From Toxonevra muliebris (Eukaryota; Arthropoda; Insecta; Diptera; Pallopteridae): 64,000 nt of DNA. Location: contig OY829326.1 in assembly GCA_963691655.1 (NCBI GenBank), positions 139,394,998-139,458,997 of the forward strand. Direction: 5' to 3'. How positions within the stretch are numbered: position 1 is the stretch's first letter; every line of letters begins with the position of its first letter. Under the pieces are notes generated by a model. That model was not told where the DNA came from and ran no database searches. It was given only the letters and a program-made list of their open reading frames with translations. This document shows positions 34,729-45,811 of this stretch, one piece after another. A program made the position numbers and the translations under genes.

Positions 34729-34887
34729 ATTTTTTTTTTCAATATATTTTTTTTTTATCGGTGTGGTGGAAAAAAAATAAATATGCAACAAAAAACAAAT
34801 ACCGACAAAGGTGAATATAAAACATGCAAACACACAAAAGGCATTATTACAATATATATTACTAATGTGATAACGTTATTTTCTAAA

Positions 34888-34990
34888 GGTTTGTGGCTTA
34901 GTGAGTTAAAAAGGAGAGTAAAGTTGTGGTTGTGCAAAGAAATTGTGAGTTTTTTGGTGTCATGAGTTCGAATCCCACTACGGGTGAACC
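34888..34990 (+). repeat. tRNA-derived SINE-like fragment, copy 2
   Basis: TGGCTTAGTGAG (34894-34905) fits a pol III A box, and GAGTTCGAATCCC (34964-34976) is a near-perfect B box within a tRNA T-arm-like string. Start-to-start spacing of about 71 is wider than in a tRNA, so this is a SINE head or tRNA relic rather than a tRNA gene. It is homologous to 34648-34728. Confidence 0.55.
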
Positions 34991-36351
34991 AACCAAGTGA
35001 TTCTCTTTTTTATACAAATAATTAATTTTTTTATACTATGTATTATATAAAACTGTAACTTGATTTCATGGACATTTGCCCATCTATAACTCAGATAATT
35101 TTCGGGTATATCTCCACAATAAGAGATTTAGTACAAGGATGTTAATTGGTAATGTAATGGCGCATGGACATGGGGACATGGCATCTCCTATATAATCTGA
35201 GTTTTAGCTATGGAATATCTCAGTATTCATTTGTGGCACGTATCTAAAAAACGTTATTTGTCAATGGCATTCTATGAAAAAATATGGATAGGCGTGGCCT
35301 TTTCCGTTCAACTCTAATGCTTTTATATAAATTTCTTAGAAACTATTTTTAGTTCAGTACTAAGATTTGGAATGATAATATGATTTGTCAATGGAATTTT
35401 GTGGGTAAAGTATGGGTAGACTTGAGTTAGTGACCATTCCCCCTCGATTTTTAAGGTATATTTACCAAATTATTTGTGGTTAGAGAGCTTTGATTGCCAA
35501 TGGAAAATGCCAGAAATAAAATGAATGGAATAAATAAAATATGCGTGACACCTCCCATGCAAAGAAAGAAAATGTTTGAAACTGTATTCCTGAGAAACCA
35601 TTGCAAAGAACACACTGGCAGTTCGTGTGTAAAGGCGGATGTTTAGTAGTAGTTGTTGCGAAGAATGTGGAAGTGTTTTGGCATACAAAGGAACTGCTTC
35701 AATAGGTATATATGTATCTCTGCCTTATTTTGCTAAGGCCCTAACATCAGTTTTTCAGTATAGAGTTTTCGATGACTTATGATAAAAAATGTGCCCTGTA
35801 CCGAACAATTTAGAAACCTACACTGAAAACTTGCAATCTTTTAGTTTAAATTACAAATTTTCGAAACTGTACTCCAAATACAAAAATGTTTTTCGCTTCT
35901 CCTGTAAAATTTGAGAAATGCGTGTTAGGACTTTAGCAAATTAAGGCAGCGACATGGGGAACCATAATAAGGCCAGCCAAAAAAATTTAGTTGTAAAGGA
36001 TGTATGAAGATAGTTATTAGAGAGACATAGTAAGAATGATGGTGAAGGTTTGTATGTTGTATATGGAACTACTCATGTAAATGATATGAATGATTAGTGC
36101 AATGATTCGATTTTGATCGGAGACTGGCACGCTCATATAGATATATCTGTTGCAAAAGTTTTAGTTGTTGTAATTTTTGCATTACCCCTACTTTGCCAGA
36201 TCCGGACAACGAAGCTGAAATAAAAATGAAATAAATCTTTATTGAAGAAAATAAATAAACGGAGAAAAATACAAATGAATTATTTGGTAAAAGGTTCACT
36301 TTTTTCAACGCTATAGCTTAGATTTTCTCTATCATGTCTATAGAGGCTATA
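34991..36351. repeat. Gene-free stretch with diverged dispersed repeat units
   Basis: Phrases such as 'GGACATGGCATCTCC - AATATCTCAGT' and 'ATGGATAGGCGTGGCC' at 35150-35300 resemble, in the opposite orientation, the units at 24690-25290. No gene is supported. Confidence 0.45.
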
Positions 36352-36532
36352 TTAGCCCAAACTACATGGTTTTGGAGCTTCTGCCTCTTGCTCAAGTGAC
36401 TTTTCAGCTAAAATTTCTACAATAACAACAAACGAAATTATGCATGGCAATAGCTGAAAGATTATTGCTTAAAGAATTCTAATTTATATAATCGATAAAA
36501 TTTGAAATTTCAATTATTTATCAAATCGTGCA
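36352..36532 (-). pseudogene. Small secreted peptide family, broken copy (exon 2 only)
   Basis: Exon 2 (36453-36352) follows an AG acceptor (CTTTCAG) and reads LLPCIISFVVIVEILAEKSL, then EQEAEAPKPCSLG and a stop. This is the signal-peptide core and mature start of the family found intact at 40299-40536 and 45537-45811 (LLLCTILIVTVAEIPAEESP in the first). About 75 bp of intron are preserved to 36532, where the sequence changes abruptly to a LINE. The donor has decayed from GTAAGTAAATAA to GATAAATAA, and exon 1 is missing. The gene therefore appears decapitated near the LINE insertion at 36533. Confidence 0.7.
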
Positions 36533-37240
36533 CAACTGAAACTGTCCTGAATCAATTGACAAATGTACTACAGGACACTCTAGAAGCAAAAGAAATAGCT
36601 TTATGTGCGTTTCTAGTTATCGAAGGGGCTTTCGATAAAACCATGCATGAATCAATAAAAGAAGCTATCAGCCGCTGAGGGGTTAATAATACCTTGGCAT
36701 GTTGGATGGGAACCATGCTAAAGAGCAAAGCAGTCGAGATACCGATGAGTACAGGCTCTCTAATAGCAAATACAACAAAAAGCTGCCCACAAGGTGCGCT
36801 TACGTTCCCGCTAATGTAGAGTATTGTCATAGACGAACTTTTGGAGGAATTAACAAATACTGGACTTATGGTCCAGGGTTATGCCGACGATGGAGTAATA
36901 ATATGTAAAGGTAAATTTATGTGATTTAATTCAATTGTGACTAAATGTCACGAAAATATGGTGCTTAAAAGTGCTTAAAGGACTAAATATTAATCCAACA
37001 AAAACTACAATTGAACCATTTAAAAGGAAACATAAACTTAACAACTTGAAGACCATTCGTGTGGATGGTACAGAGGTGAAACTACATACAGAAGTAAAAT
37101 TTCTAGAAATTACTTCCGACCAGAAATTACTCTGGTGGAAAAGACATGTTAACAATATAACAAAGAAGGCTTCAATAGCACCTGTAGATCCATTGCTGGG
37201 AAAAGTTGGGAACTTACAATAAAAATTCTAAGATGGATAT

Positions 37241-38716
37241 TAGGGTGGCCCTTATATTTCAACTTTCTAAAATTTTAGCTCCCACACCCCTATCTTGTTT
37301 CAATCAATAAAAAAAACAATCTGTGAGGCCGCCCTCATCGACCATGAAGTTGTACATTGTCGCCCGGAAAGTCATTTTTTCAGATAAATCAATTTTTTGT
37401 TCTTGGATTTCTTAAACAACACTTTTCCATGAAGAAACAACACCGAGATGATTAGCCAGAATTGTTAGAGTTGACAATGATTTATGCATTCAAGATATAC
37501 CTTTCTCAAGACTAGTTTCAGTTCCTTATAAAGAGAAGAACTCTTAAAACTCACCAGATGGAATTAAAGCACCTTATCATTACTTTTTGTTCATGCGTTA
37601 ATTGATAAATTATCAGGATATTGATCGAGAAAGCAGAAAGGTGCTGCGGACAAATTTGTCACCCACCCCGAGTACTTAACTCCCCAAACTGTGACTATAT
37701 CATTATTTGATGAAAATTTTCCAACAACGGTTAAGACAAATAAAGCTTAAAAAAAACTTTTCTTTGTGAAATTTTCTATCAGCACCGATTTCTTCAACAA
37801 AGAACTTTCAACATGGAAAGATGGTTACACAAATCGTTACCGAAGACCGAAAGAAATACCCAACTGCTACTAAAATCTCTCATATAGTGCGGTTACACGA
37901 CTGAATTTCGTTGAAATTTTGAATTTTAAATTGAGGTGGACACAAGATAAAAAGGAAGAATTTTTGAATGCTATAATTATACATATTATCTCTGCGGCTT
38001 TGTTGTTGTTTTCATATACAATTATCGCTACAAGTTATACATAACTAGAAGGAAGTGGTGAATAAAACGCAGCTATTATATCAAATGACTTTATCTTCAA
38101 ATTAAAGGTCACTCTCAAAACGATATATATTTCTATAAATTATTTAAAAATTCGCATCAGTTTATAACCAAAACTATCTTAACTCTAGTTATGCTGTTTT
38201 TCATTTTTGCCTCAGAAATATTGCAAGAGCAGCTGTTATGAAGACGAAATGCAAAATGTCTAAAAACTATATATCATATTTCCCCTGTTTTTACAACCAT
38301 TTGTTTGAGGGTTGCTGAGTTACTTTAGGCATTTCAAGTTAATTTCTTTGAAATTCTTGTGAAATTCACAATTGATTCTACAGACATTATTCTTGCAATT
38401 AAAAATACGTTTCTCTTATAGAAGTTGTGGGCGATTATATTTCTCATATTGTTTCAGAAATGGTAAAAATTTTCTTTTAAAAAATTGATTCAGAAGGTTT
38501 TCACACAATTTCCTGGATGTATCCAAATAAATTTCTCTAATAAGAAACAAGAAAATGGTTAAGATAGGGAAGACTATATCGCTTTTGAACGGCGCTTGAG
38601 GGTCGCCTAGAAGTTGCCCGATGGAGCTGAAGTTTTTTCTTGATTGGAACCAGATTAGTGCAAGGGAGTAGCAATATTTCTACTTTTGAAAAAGACCTAT
38701 AGCTAAGGTGGCCCTA
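37241..38716. mobile_element. DNA transposon with an exact 8 bp target duplication (hAT-like)
   Basis: ATGGATAT occurs immediately before (37233-37240) and after (38717-38724). Removing the insert plus one copy restores the LINE frame exactly (AGKSWELTIKILRWIYTVIV). The ends begin TAGGGTGGCC on the left and, inverted, TAGGGCCACC on the right, a short imperfect TIR. An 8 bp duplication points to hAT or P-type transposition. No transposase is recognisable in 1476 bp. The segment 37965-38085 is shared with 54818-54935. Confidence 0.8.
37965..38085 (+). repeat. Dispersed repeat, copy 1
   Basis: TATAATTATACATATTATCT, then GCTTTGTTGTTGTTT, CAATTATCGCTACAAGTTAT and AATAAAACGCAGCTA match 54818-54935 with scattered differences over about 115 bp. 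This copy lies within the 37241-38716 transposon, so the repeat may be part of that transposon family. Confidence 0.7.
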
Positions 38717-40020
38717 ATGGATATATACGGTAATTGTACGACTAATGATGGCATATGGAGCGGTTGTCTGGTCAAATAGAACAAAGCGGCAAACAGCTGT
38801 CAATGAGTTGAATAAACTTCAAAGATTATCATGTGTTTGCATAACTGGGGCTATGAGAACGTGTTCAACAGTGTTCTTAGAACCCCTTTCATAAATAACA
38901 CTTCTTCACATCTATATTCAGATGCAGACGAAAAATACAATTTACAGAATATCTGGAGTATATTTCGGGTCAACCCATTGCCTAAATCGGAAGAAGTTTG
39001 ATATTCTTACGAAAAAATTTCCAGAAATTTCAATACCGAGAGCATGATTTGGTTTGCTTGAAACCTACAATATAAACTAACAAATGATTGCCTGGTATAC
39101 AGACGGGTCTCTTATTGACAGAGGAGCAGAAGCGGGTGTAAATGGGCCAAGGATAAAATACTTTGAGCTCACGAATAAATGCACCAGTATCTTTTAGGCA
39201 GAAATATACGATATAGACAGGTTCCTTCAACCTCAAGCGAAACTATCGGAGCCACAACATTGCAATTCTAACTGACAGCCAAACGGATATCAAGGCACTC
39301 AAATCCTATCGGGTAAACTCTAAACTGGTTAGGGAGAGTATTGAAAAACTTAATACGCTTGGCTTGCAGAACAAAGTCTAGATACTTTCGATTCTAGGCC
39401 ATGTAGGAATAGAAAGTAATGAGATGGTAGATGAGCTAGCAAAAAAGGGGACAGAAACCCTAACCCTTTTGTGGAATAGGAAAAAAGTCTCTTACTATGA
39501 TATTACAGAAAGAAGAAGAACAACTGCCAACATCATACGGGGATAATCTACCGGGAATGGAACAATCAAAAACTCTTTTAAAAGCATATAAACTAGCAAG
39601 ATTTAAGGAATGCATGGATTTATACAAAAAGAATCTGAAAATTGTAGCAGATATTTTGAGCACTGCAGGCTGAACTATCACCTGAAAAGCTTGAGAATAT
39701 GCAATAATGAGTAATTGAGTTGATTTTGTGAGGAGGATACCGAAACTCCAGAACGCATTCTAGTACAATGTCCTATGCTAATGCAAAGCAGGAAAATGTA
39801 CTTGAGAAATTATTAAGTACCATGCTGAAAAACTTAAAAATAAGCTTCATGCTAAGATTCATAACGGTTAAAGGGCTTATAGAAATACTATAACCCTTTA
39901 AGGATTATAGGGCTCATAGGAATACTATACTATTATTATACTATAATCTTTGAAGGAACAACTATAGTTTTTTAGGACGCGAGGCACATCCCCTAACATA
40001 ATAATAATAATAATAAATAA

Positions 40021-40215
40021 GCTACTAATCAAATATTGGTAGCTTATATAGGATATTGAAAGATTAAGAACTATCACTAAGATCACTGATGAGGAATTGT
40101 GGCGGATTCCGAAACGGCCGTCTGATTTGCCCGTCTCTATATACACTGTTGTTGTGATGACTACATTTGTTCATTAACCTGTTTATATATAAAATCAAAT
40201 AATAATAATAATCAA
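40021..40215 (+). repeat. Segment between two (TAA)n tails
   Basis: About 175 bp with a GC-richer core (GTGGCGGATTCCGAAACGGC near 40099-40118) separate (TAA)n at 39998-40020 from a second (AAT)n tract at 40198-40213. It may be a short non-autonomous element using the same tail, or a duplicated LINE 3' end. Confidence 0.4.
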
Positions 40216-40298
40216 ATGGTGCCATCCCTTATCCAGCTGTCAGTTGCGCTTTCCATTTTTGTTGGCTTGAAATAAACTCCCAATAATTTAACTACACT

Positions 40299-40536
40299 TT
40301 AGGCACTCTGTTTGGATAAGAACTGGTTTATTATCGTGTCATGTTCTTTCTGATCCAATAGAGTTTCCGCCTCTAACTCAGGTGACTCTTCTGCGGGAAT
40401 TTCTGCAACAGTAACAATCAAAATTGTGCATAGTAATAACTGAAAAGTTATAATTTAAAGAATAGCGATTTGAAGTTATCACCGATAGCATTTGAAATTT
40501 CAGTTATTTACTTACAGTAAGTGGAAATTTTAACAT
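40299..40536 (-). CDS. Small secreted peptide, intact copy (53 aa, two exons)
   Basis: Exon 1 (40536-40516) encodes MLKFPLT. A 76 bp phase-0 intron (40515-40440, GTAAGT donor, TTTTCAG acceptor) follows, and exon 2 (40439-40299) encodes LLLCTILIVTVAEIPAEESP, then ELEAETLLDQKEHDTIINQF, LSKQSA and a stop. The intron splits the signal peptide; likely cleavage is near VTVA-EI, leaving an acidic mature peptide of about 34 residues without cysteines. The promoter shows TATA (40597-40605) and a TCAGT initiator (40575-40571) at correct spacing, and TGAATAAACTTCACAAA precedes the ATG. I recognise no known family. Its relatives in this window are at 36352, 45537 and 59881. Function is unknown; a secreted reproductive or immune role would be a guess. 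Confidence 0.75.
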
Positions 40537-40570
40537 TTTGTGAAGTTTATTCAATTAGAAATTAATTCAT

Positions 40571-40605
40571 ACTGAATTTATACACAAGGGTATGGGATTT
40601 ATATA
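40571..40605 (-). promoter_or_regulatory. TATA box and initiator of the 40.3 kb peptide gene
   Basis: On the minus strand TATATAAAT (40605-40597) is followed about 30 bp later by TTCAGT (initiator TCAGT at 40575-40571), then a 35-base leader to the ATG. The same layout precedes the 45.5 kb copy. Confidence 0.6.
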
Positions 40606-41370
40606 GTTGAAGCGAATATGAAATTTGATAAAGAAATCTCTAATTCATGGACAAGTTACTTTTCTTGATTTTGGTTATAAAATAATGCATGCAAGTTTTA
40701 TTGTTTTTATGTGCTACTTAAACTTTTTGAAATATACAATGTACATATGTATATTATAAATATATGATGTCATAAAATTTAATATACAGTAATGCCTAAT
40801 TAATTGATCTCGCTTAATTGCGTTTAATGTTTAATTGTGTCTAGAATTTTACGTTTTTATTTCTCGGATTTTGGAACCATTGCCATTTCGATTCCTCACT
40901 AGTCAGAAACTGTCAGGTGTGCAATTACTAGTATGTTGATATTTTTCCAACATTTGGCATTCAATTCAAATACAATAGCAATGGTGCAGAAGTAATGTAG
41001 AAACATCTACAGTGGTATTAATGGAGTAATTAGCTACGTCTAAATTGACTGCTTTCTATTCAAAAATCAACTTTTTTCAAACATTTTTCAGTTTCATAGG
41101 TTATGTTTTTCTTGTTTTCAAAATGTTGAAATCATTTTTGACTTGCAGTTTTTTACTTAATATATTCCCTTTTCTTAGAAATAAATTATTCAAAAGCTTA
41201 TTGCATTATTATTGTTCAATTCACAAGAACAGGTTCAAATTATAACACAATGTTATAAAGATTTTATTTATGCTAATTAATAATGATTAAATAATATTAC
41301 GCAACACATCTAAGTGAATTAAACAGTATAAAAATATGTACGTACATATGCATATAAATAGATATGGGGC

Positions 41371-42751
41371 GTTCCATGCCATATTTTTTTATTAATTACT
41401 AATTAACTAAACATATGGAACAATTCAAAAATTATTTTTTAAAGGCAATGTAGCTCACGCAGTATGAACACACGGATTATTTTCATTATGTTTTGAATTG
41501 TTTGTTTAACAATTAAGGCCCAACCATGCTCAACTAAAGCGAGCATATGCCAGCATGTGTCAACTACGCTATGCACACGTAAACTTTTCAATCAATTTCC
41601 CTCTGTTCGTTAACTTAAAAAACATGAAAAAAAGCGATGCGAAGCCTACATTCCATATGTAAGTAGGGCTACCATCTATTTTAATCAAATAAATGCATTT
41701 TGATGTATTTTGTTTCCATAAAATAAAAAAGCATATCTATTCAAAGGGCATAGCCAGGCTTCCCCATGTCAAAAATGCCCTCAAACCGAATCAAATTTCG
41801 CATAGACCCATTTGAAGTACTTAATTTAAGAATGATTTGGCTAAATTTTTATACCGTTGTCTGTAGTTTTTAATGAGTAATGGCGGATTTTGTAAATTTC
41901 ATATTTCGCATTTTTTAGCCCAACTATTCATAGGAAAATTCTGAAAAAATTCACAGTGATTTTTTAGATTTTTTTCGCGAATTTTCAAACGCGAAATTCG
42001 CGAAACTTTTTACATGCGATTTTTTATACTAAAAATAGGTTTACTACTCTGATTTTTCTTATGTAAATAAGTCTATTCTGAATACTTATACTTCAATTTT
42101 TTCAGATTTTTGCATGGTGTGGACGGGGGTCAAAAAAATTAAAAACCGAAATTGACATTTCATATGAAATGCCATAAGAACATGAAAAAAATTAATTAAA
42201 ACTATTAACTATCAATTATCTGCTATTTTCGCAGAATTTTTTTGAAAATTGCATTTGCACAAATTTTTTTTATGAAAACTCAAAAATTTTCAAATAAATA
42301 TTTGTAAGATTTTCAGAATGGTTACGTTCAGAAAACAACCTCTGCTCAGCAACATGTTTAGCTGAAGTACCAGAAAAATAATAAGCTCAATGAAATGACG
42401 ACTGCTCAATATAATTTTTGCTGATCATAAAGTGATCAATTTGCGTTCATAAAACACACAGGCTGCATTGGCGGAGCAGAGGCATCTTCTGAACGTGACA
42501 AATATAAAAAAAAAAAAGAAACAATAGATTTTCAGAATTTTCTCTTATTTCAGTTTCGAAATAATTAGAATAAAATACATAAATCATAACTTTTTGTTGT
42601 TATATTGTAAAATTCGCAAAAATACATAAAAAAAAACTTGCTTAAACTTTGGGTTTCTTTATTATTCATGTTTATTTATTAACCCTCGAGGTTTGAAGTA
42701 AATCGGAGGCATAGAGAGTAAATTGTGGTTGACCTAGCGTGAAACGCCCTA
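41371..42751. mobile_element. Non-autonomous DNA element with GGGCGTT ends
   Basis: The left end reads GGGGCGTTCCATGCCA and the inverted right end GGGCGTTTCACGCTA. TAAATAGA precedes it and TAAATACA follows (an 8 bp duplication with one difference). The homologous position in unit B (near 59340) is an empty site, ATATAAATGATTCATTT. The interior is AT-rich with CGCGAATTTTC and CGAAATTCGCG strings near 41980 and no transposase. Confidence 0.65.
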
Positions 42752-43082
42752 AATACAGAAGTATTTCATTTCATATCAAAATGCAATTTTTAATTCGCAT
42801 AGAAAAAGATGTTTTTCTTGTTTTCGTTGTTTTTAAGTGCTACACAAACTTTCCGATATCTTCCAATCACATCAAACCGTTTTCGATTTCACACAAGTCA
42901 GAAATTTTGCAGTAAACAGAACTTTATTTTTTCGAAAGAAATGTAATTTAACATGATAGCTTGTAAATTACAAAATTTTTTCTAATGCATTTTGGTTTTA
43001 CTTTGTGAAGATTAATTTTTTAATAATATTAATTTGAAAAAAAGTTCTCTTTTATAAAATTTTCATTGTTTACATATATATA

Positions 43083-44337
43083 ATGGAGTATGAATGTATA
43101 AACTCGTAATTTGGACATTTATTGTGAAAAAGTGATTATAAATTTATTCTTTAAAGTATTGTCCATCGTTAGCCACAACCTTTTCCCATCTTTCTGGTAG
43201 CATACGGACTCCGCGTCGAAAGAACTCCTCATCTTTTGAGGCTATCCACGAATCGACCCATTTTTTGAGTTCTTTGAAAGAACGGAAGTGCTGTTCAGCC
43301 AGGCCATGTGTCATCGATCGGAACAAGTGGTAATCAGAAGGAGCAATGTCTGGAGAATACGGCGGGTGGGGTAGCACTTCCCATTTCAGCGTTTCCAAGT
43401 ATGTTTTTACTTGCCTTGCAACAGGCGGCCGAGCATTGTCGTGTTGAAGAATAACTTCGTCGTGTCTATTCACATATTCTGGCCTCTTATCCTTTAATGC
43501 TCGGCTCAAACGCATGAATTGTAGTCGGTAATGGTCGCCAGTGATCGTTTCATTTGGTTTCAACAGCTCATAATACACGACACCTTTCATATCCCACCAA
43601 ATACACAGCATGAGCTTGAATCCATGGATGATCGGCTTTGCCGTTGATGTTGATGCACGTCCAGGCGGTCCCCATGATTTTTTACGCTTTGGGTTATCGT
43701 AACGTATCCACTTTTCATCGCCAGTCACAATACGATGCAGAAAACCCTTTCTTTTCTGTCGTTCAATCAGCAGTTCACATGTGGAGAATCGTCGTTCGAC
43801 GTCTCTCGGCTTCAATTCGTACGGCACCCAATTTCCTTGCTTTTGAATCATTCCCAATGGTTTAAATCGTTTAGAAATGGTTGATTGATCAACTCCTAAA
43901 GATTCTGCAAGTTCTTGTTGCGTTTGACCTGAATCTTCTTCGAATAATGCCTTCAATTCTTCATCTTCGAACTTTTTCGGGCCGCCTGAACGTTTCCTGT
44001 CTTCAACATCAAAATCACCACTTTTGAAACGGGCATACCACGTCTATAGCACAGTCAGGATAAGCTTCCGTGGGTAAACGATGTGCTTCAGTTGCGTTTT
44101 TCTTCAAATGGAAGAAGCAAATTAAAACTTCCCGCACATGTTGTTTTGTTGGCATGAAATTCGACATTTTCAGCTATAGTTCTACTTTTGTAAAATTATG
44201 AAAATTATTTGACAGATCAATTCTTATAGTATTTTTGGCGCTCTTCGAGATAGAATAGCTGTCAATGTCAAAAAAATGGCGCGTATGATAGATATGAAAT
44301 TAGTCACAATTACGAGTTTATACATTCATTTTCCCAC
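43083..44337 (-). mobile_element. mariner element, mauritiana-type
   Basis: The 1255 bp element is flanked by TA (43081-43082 and 44338-44339). Its imperfect TIRs share TGAATGTATAAACTCGTAAT; the outermost 8-10 bases have diverged. It carries one minus-strand transposase and no other insert. It interrupts duplicated unit A upstream of the 45.5 kb peptide gene. Confidence 0.9.
43144..44167 (-). pseudogene. mariner transposase (DD34D), one frameshift/small deletion
   Basis: The start at 44167 reads MSNFMPTKQHVREVLICFFH with an HTH-type N-terminus (HLKKNATEAHRLPTEAYPDC). A small deletion and frameshift near 44045 removes a few residues, after which a single open frame runs to 43144. It shows ARFKSGDFDVED, the linker 'WVPYELKPRD', the first Asp in TGDEKW, the second in LQHDNARPP and the third in APSDYHLF, with 34 residues between the last two. 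The end is PERWEKVVANDGQYFKE. The total length, about 340 aa, is normal for mariner (345 in Mos1). Arg-Pro-Pro replaces the usual Pro-Ser-His after HDNA. From 43956 the frame carries no stop, so this copy is young; it probably does not make full transposase. Confidence 0.9.
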
Positions 44338-44539
44338 TATATATAAAAGAATCGTAATTGTCCTTGAATATGTTGTCAAAAAGGAACTATTTAATTGTAA
44401 ACCATGGCGAAACTATAACAAGTGATAACAGCGTCAACTCTTACTTCTTCTTTTCAAACTTTTTTTTTTTATATGAAGATAATCTTAATTGTCAAAATCT
44501 TTGTTTTGAACTGATGCTGTAAGATTAACTGCTTCAGTA

Positions 44540-44905
44540 CTGATCACTGGCCAATTGGCGTTCATGCGTCTAAAAGGGGGATCCCCTTCAACGACCATTG
44601 TCGCAACTGTAACGAAAGCAATGAGAAAGAAACCGTCGAACATTTGCTCTGACTTACTCTGTAAATGTCGTCTATTGCAAAAACCAGATTCTGCTTTCGA
44701 CGACGTGAATGATTTTTCCACAGTAGACTTCAATAAACTCATCATATTCCCAAACCAGACAAAATGGATTTAACCTCGGTGGCTAATCCACACCCGATAT
44801 AAAACATCCGTTATGTCAGAGTTTTGTGTGTATCCAAATGGCACTGATGCGCTAATTGGATCGAACCAAAAAGTGTTTAGCACTCGGTCAATACCTTAAT
44901 CAACC
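44540..44905 (+). pseudogene. LINE C-terminal zinc motif and 3' UTR remnant
   Basis: The frame reads ASKRGIPFNDHCRNCNESNE, then KETVEHLL (the Cys-Cys-His motif of RNase H-group LINEs), then LLQKPDSAFDDVNDFSTVDF. A UTR follows and the tail consists of CAACCAAC and CAAGCAAC repeats at 44898-44923. Stop codons interrupt it. It inserted in duplicated unit A. Confidence 0.7.
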
Positions 44906-44914
44906 AACCAAGCA

Positions 44915-45345
44915 ACCAAGCAACAATATCATATCCTTTTTCTAACAGCCAAGCGACTTTTTCTGCACTTTCTTCCAGAAGTTTTCTTCGAAATTGATGA
45001 ACAAGTGTTTTGAAAGTCTCCAGCGCTTGTCTATCAATAATAAAAATACACTTTGTTGGGTACCTGGCCACTGTGATATTGCTAGTAATAAGATTGTTGA
45101 TAAATTGGCTGGAAAAGATTCATCAACTATGTAGCCCCGATTCTTTCTGCGCATTCGGCTGGATCCCTTCGAAATCCATCGTTGAGGAATGGGCCAAAAA
45201 GAATTGGCTAGAAATTTACAGAAAGAAATTTCTTCTGGTTAATGATGAAAATTCTTCTTCCATTAGAGATGCGCTGACGTTTGTCAGCTCAGCTCAGCTG
45301 GGCGGCTTTTATCTTGAATTGAGGACTACCACAAAAGTTTGAGCA
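44915..45345 (+). pseudogene. LINE RNase H C-terminal fragment
   Basis: FESLQRLSINNKN, then LCWVPGHCDIASNKIVDKLA and GKDSS (His-containing block and last Asp of RNase H) at about 45010-45125. After a stop come SPDSFCAFGWIPSKSIVEEW and AKKNWLEIYRKK. The order is inverted relative to the preceding fragment: RNase H should precede the zinc motif. Two insertions or a rearrangement are therefore needed. Confidence 0.65.
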
Positions 45346-45467
45346 GCACTTAAAAATAAAACCGTAAACAAATTCGTATGCGTTTTTTTTTAATAAACCA
45401 AAACAAGAAAAATAACTTTTTCGTGTACTGAAAATTTCATAAATTAAAATTTTATATCTGCTTCATC

Positions 45468-45502
45468 TATATATACCTCATAGCTGTATAAACTAATTCA
45501 GT
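45468..45502 (+). promoter_or_regulatory. TATA box and initiator of the 45.5 kb peptide gene
   Basis: TATATATA (45468-45475) is followed by TCAGT (45498-45502), with 30 bp between their starts. The 35-base leader ends TGAATAAACACTACAAA before the ATG and matches the leaders of the 40.3 and 59.9 kb copies. Confidence 0.65.
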
Positions 45503-45536
45503 TCGATTTGAATCACAATTGAATAAACACTACAAA

Positions 45537-45811
45537 ATGTTAAAATTTACATTAAGCGTAAGTAAATAACTGAATTTAAAATTTTATCGCTGATATTAAT
45601 TGGAATTTTCCATACTATAATTTTTCAGCTATTGCTATGCACAATTTTGGTTGTTGCTTTTGCAGAAGATGCTGCTAAAAAGTCACCTGAATTAGTGGCA
45701 GAAGCTCAAACTTTTCCATTAGAACCAACAGTCCTGGTAAAGGATACAGCTGAACAAAAGTCGGCTGCTTCGGAAATACCACGAGCCAGCTTAAAATCGA
45801 TAATTGGCTGA
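45537..45811 (+). CDS. Small secreted peptide, intact copy (67 aa, two exons)
   Basis: Exon 1 (45537-45557) encodes MLKFTLS. A 71 bp phase-0 intron (45558-45628, GTAAGT to TTTTTCAG) follows, and exon 2 (45629-45811) encodes LLLCTILVVAFAEDAAKKSP, then ELVAEAQTFPLEPTVLVKDT, AEQKSAASEIPRASLKSIIG and a stop. Signal cleavage is likely after VAFA, giving a 48-residue mature peptide without cysteine, acidic in the middle and ending in a short basic stretch. It matches the 40.3 kb copy (53 aa) in exon 1, the signal core and the 'SPEL-AE' segment, then diverges. AATAAA lies at 45941-45946, 130 bp past the stop. TATA and initiator are present. I do not recognise the family. The gene is the best-supported host gene in the window. 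Confidence 0.8.

Larger units (their letters stand above)
36533..40020 (+). pseudogene. I-group LINE ORF2 remnant, interrupted by a DNA transposon
   Basis: RT motifs appear in order: KEIALCAFLVIEGAFDKT (36590-36645), CPQGALTFPL, and VQGYADDGVIICKG (36870-36913). The thumb follows: GLNINPTKTTIEPF and VKFLEIT. Coding is cut at 37233 by the 37241-38716 element and resumes in frame at 38717 (WIYTVIVRLMMAYGAVVW). RNase H follows at 39085-39450: AWYTDGSLID, AEIYDID, LTDSQTDIKAL and LGHVGIESNEMVDELAKKG. A Cys/His motif with TPEHILVQCPML lies near 39720-39790. The 3' end runs into (TAA)n at 39998-40020, a tail typical of I-type elements. Stops at several positions make it dead. Confidence 0.85.
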
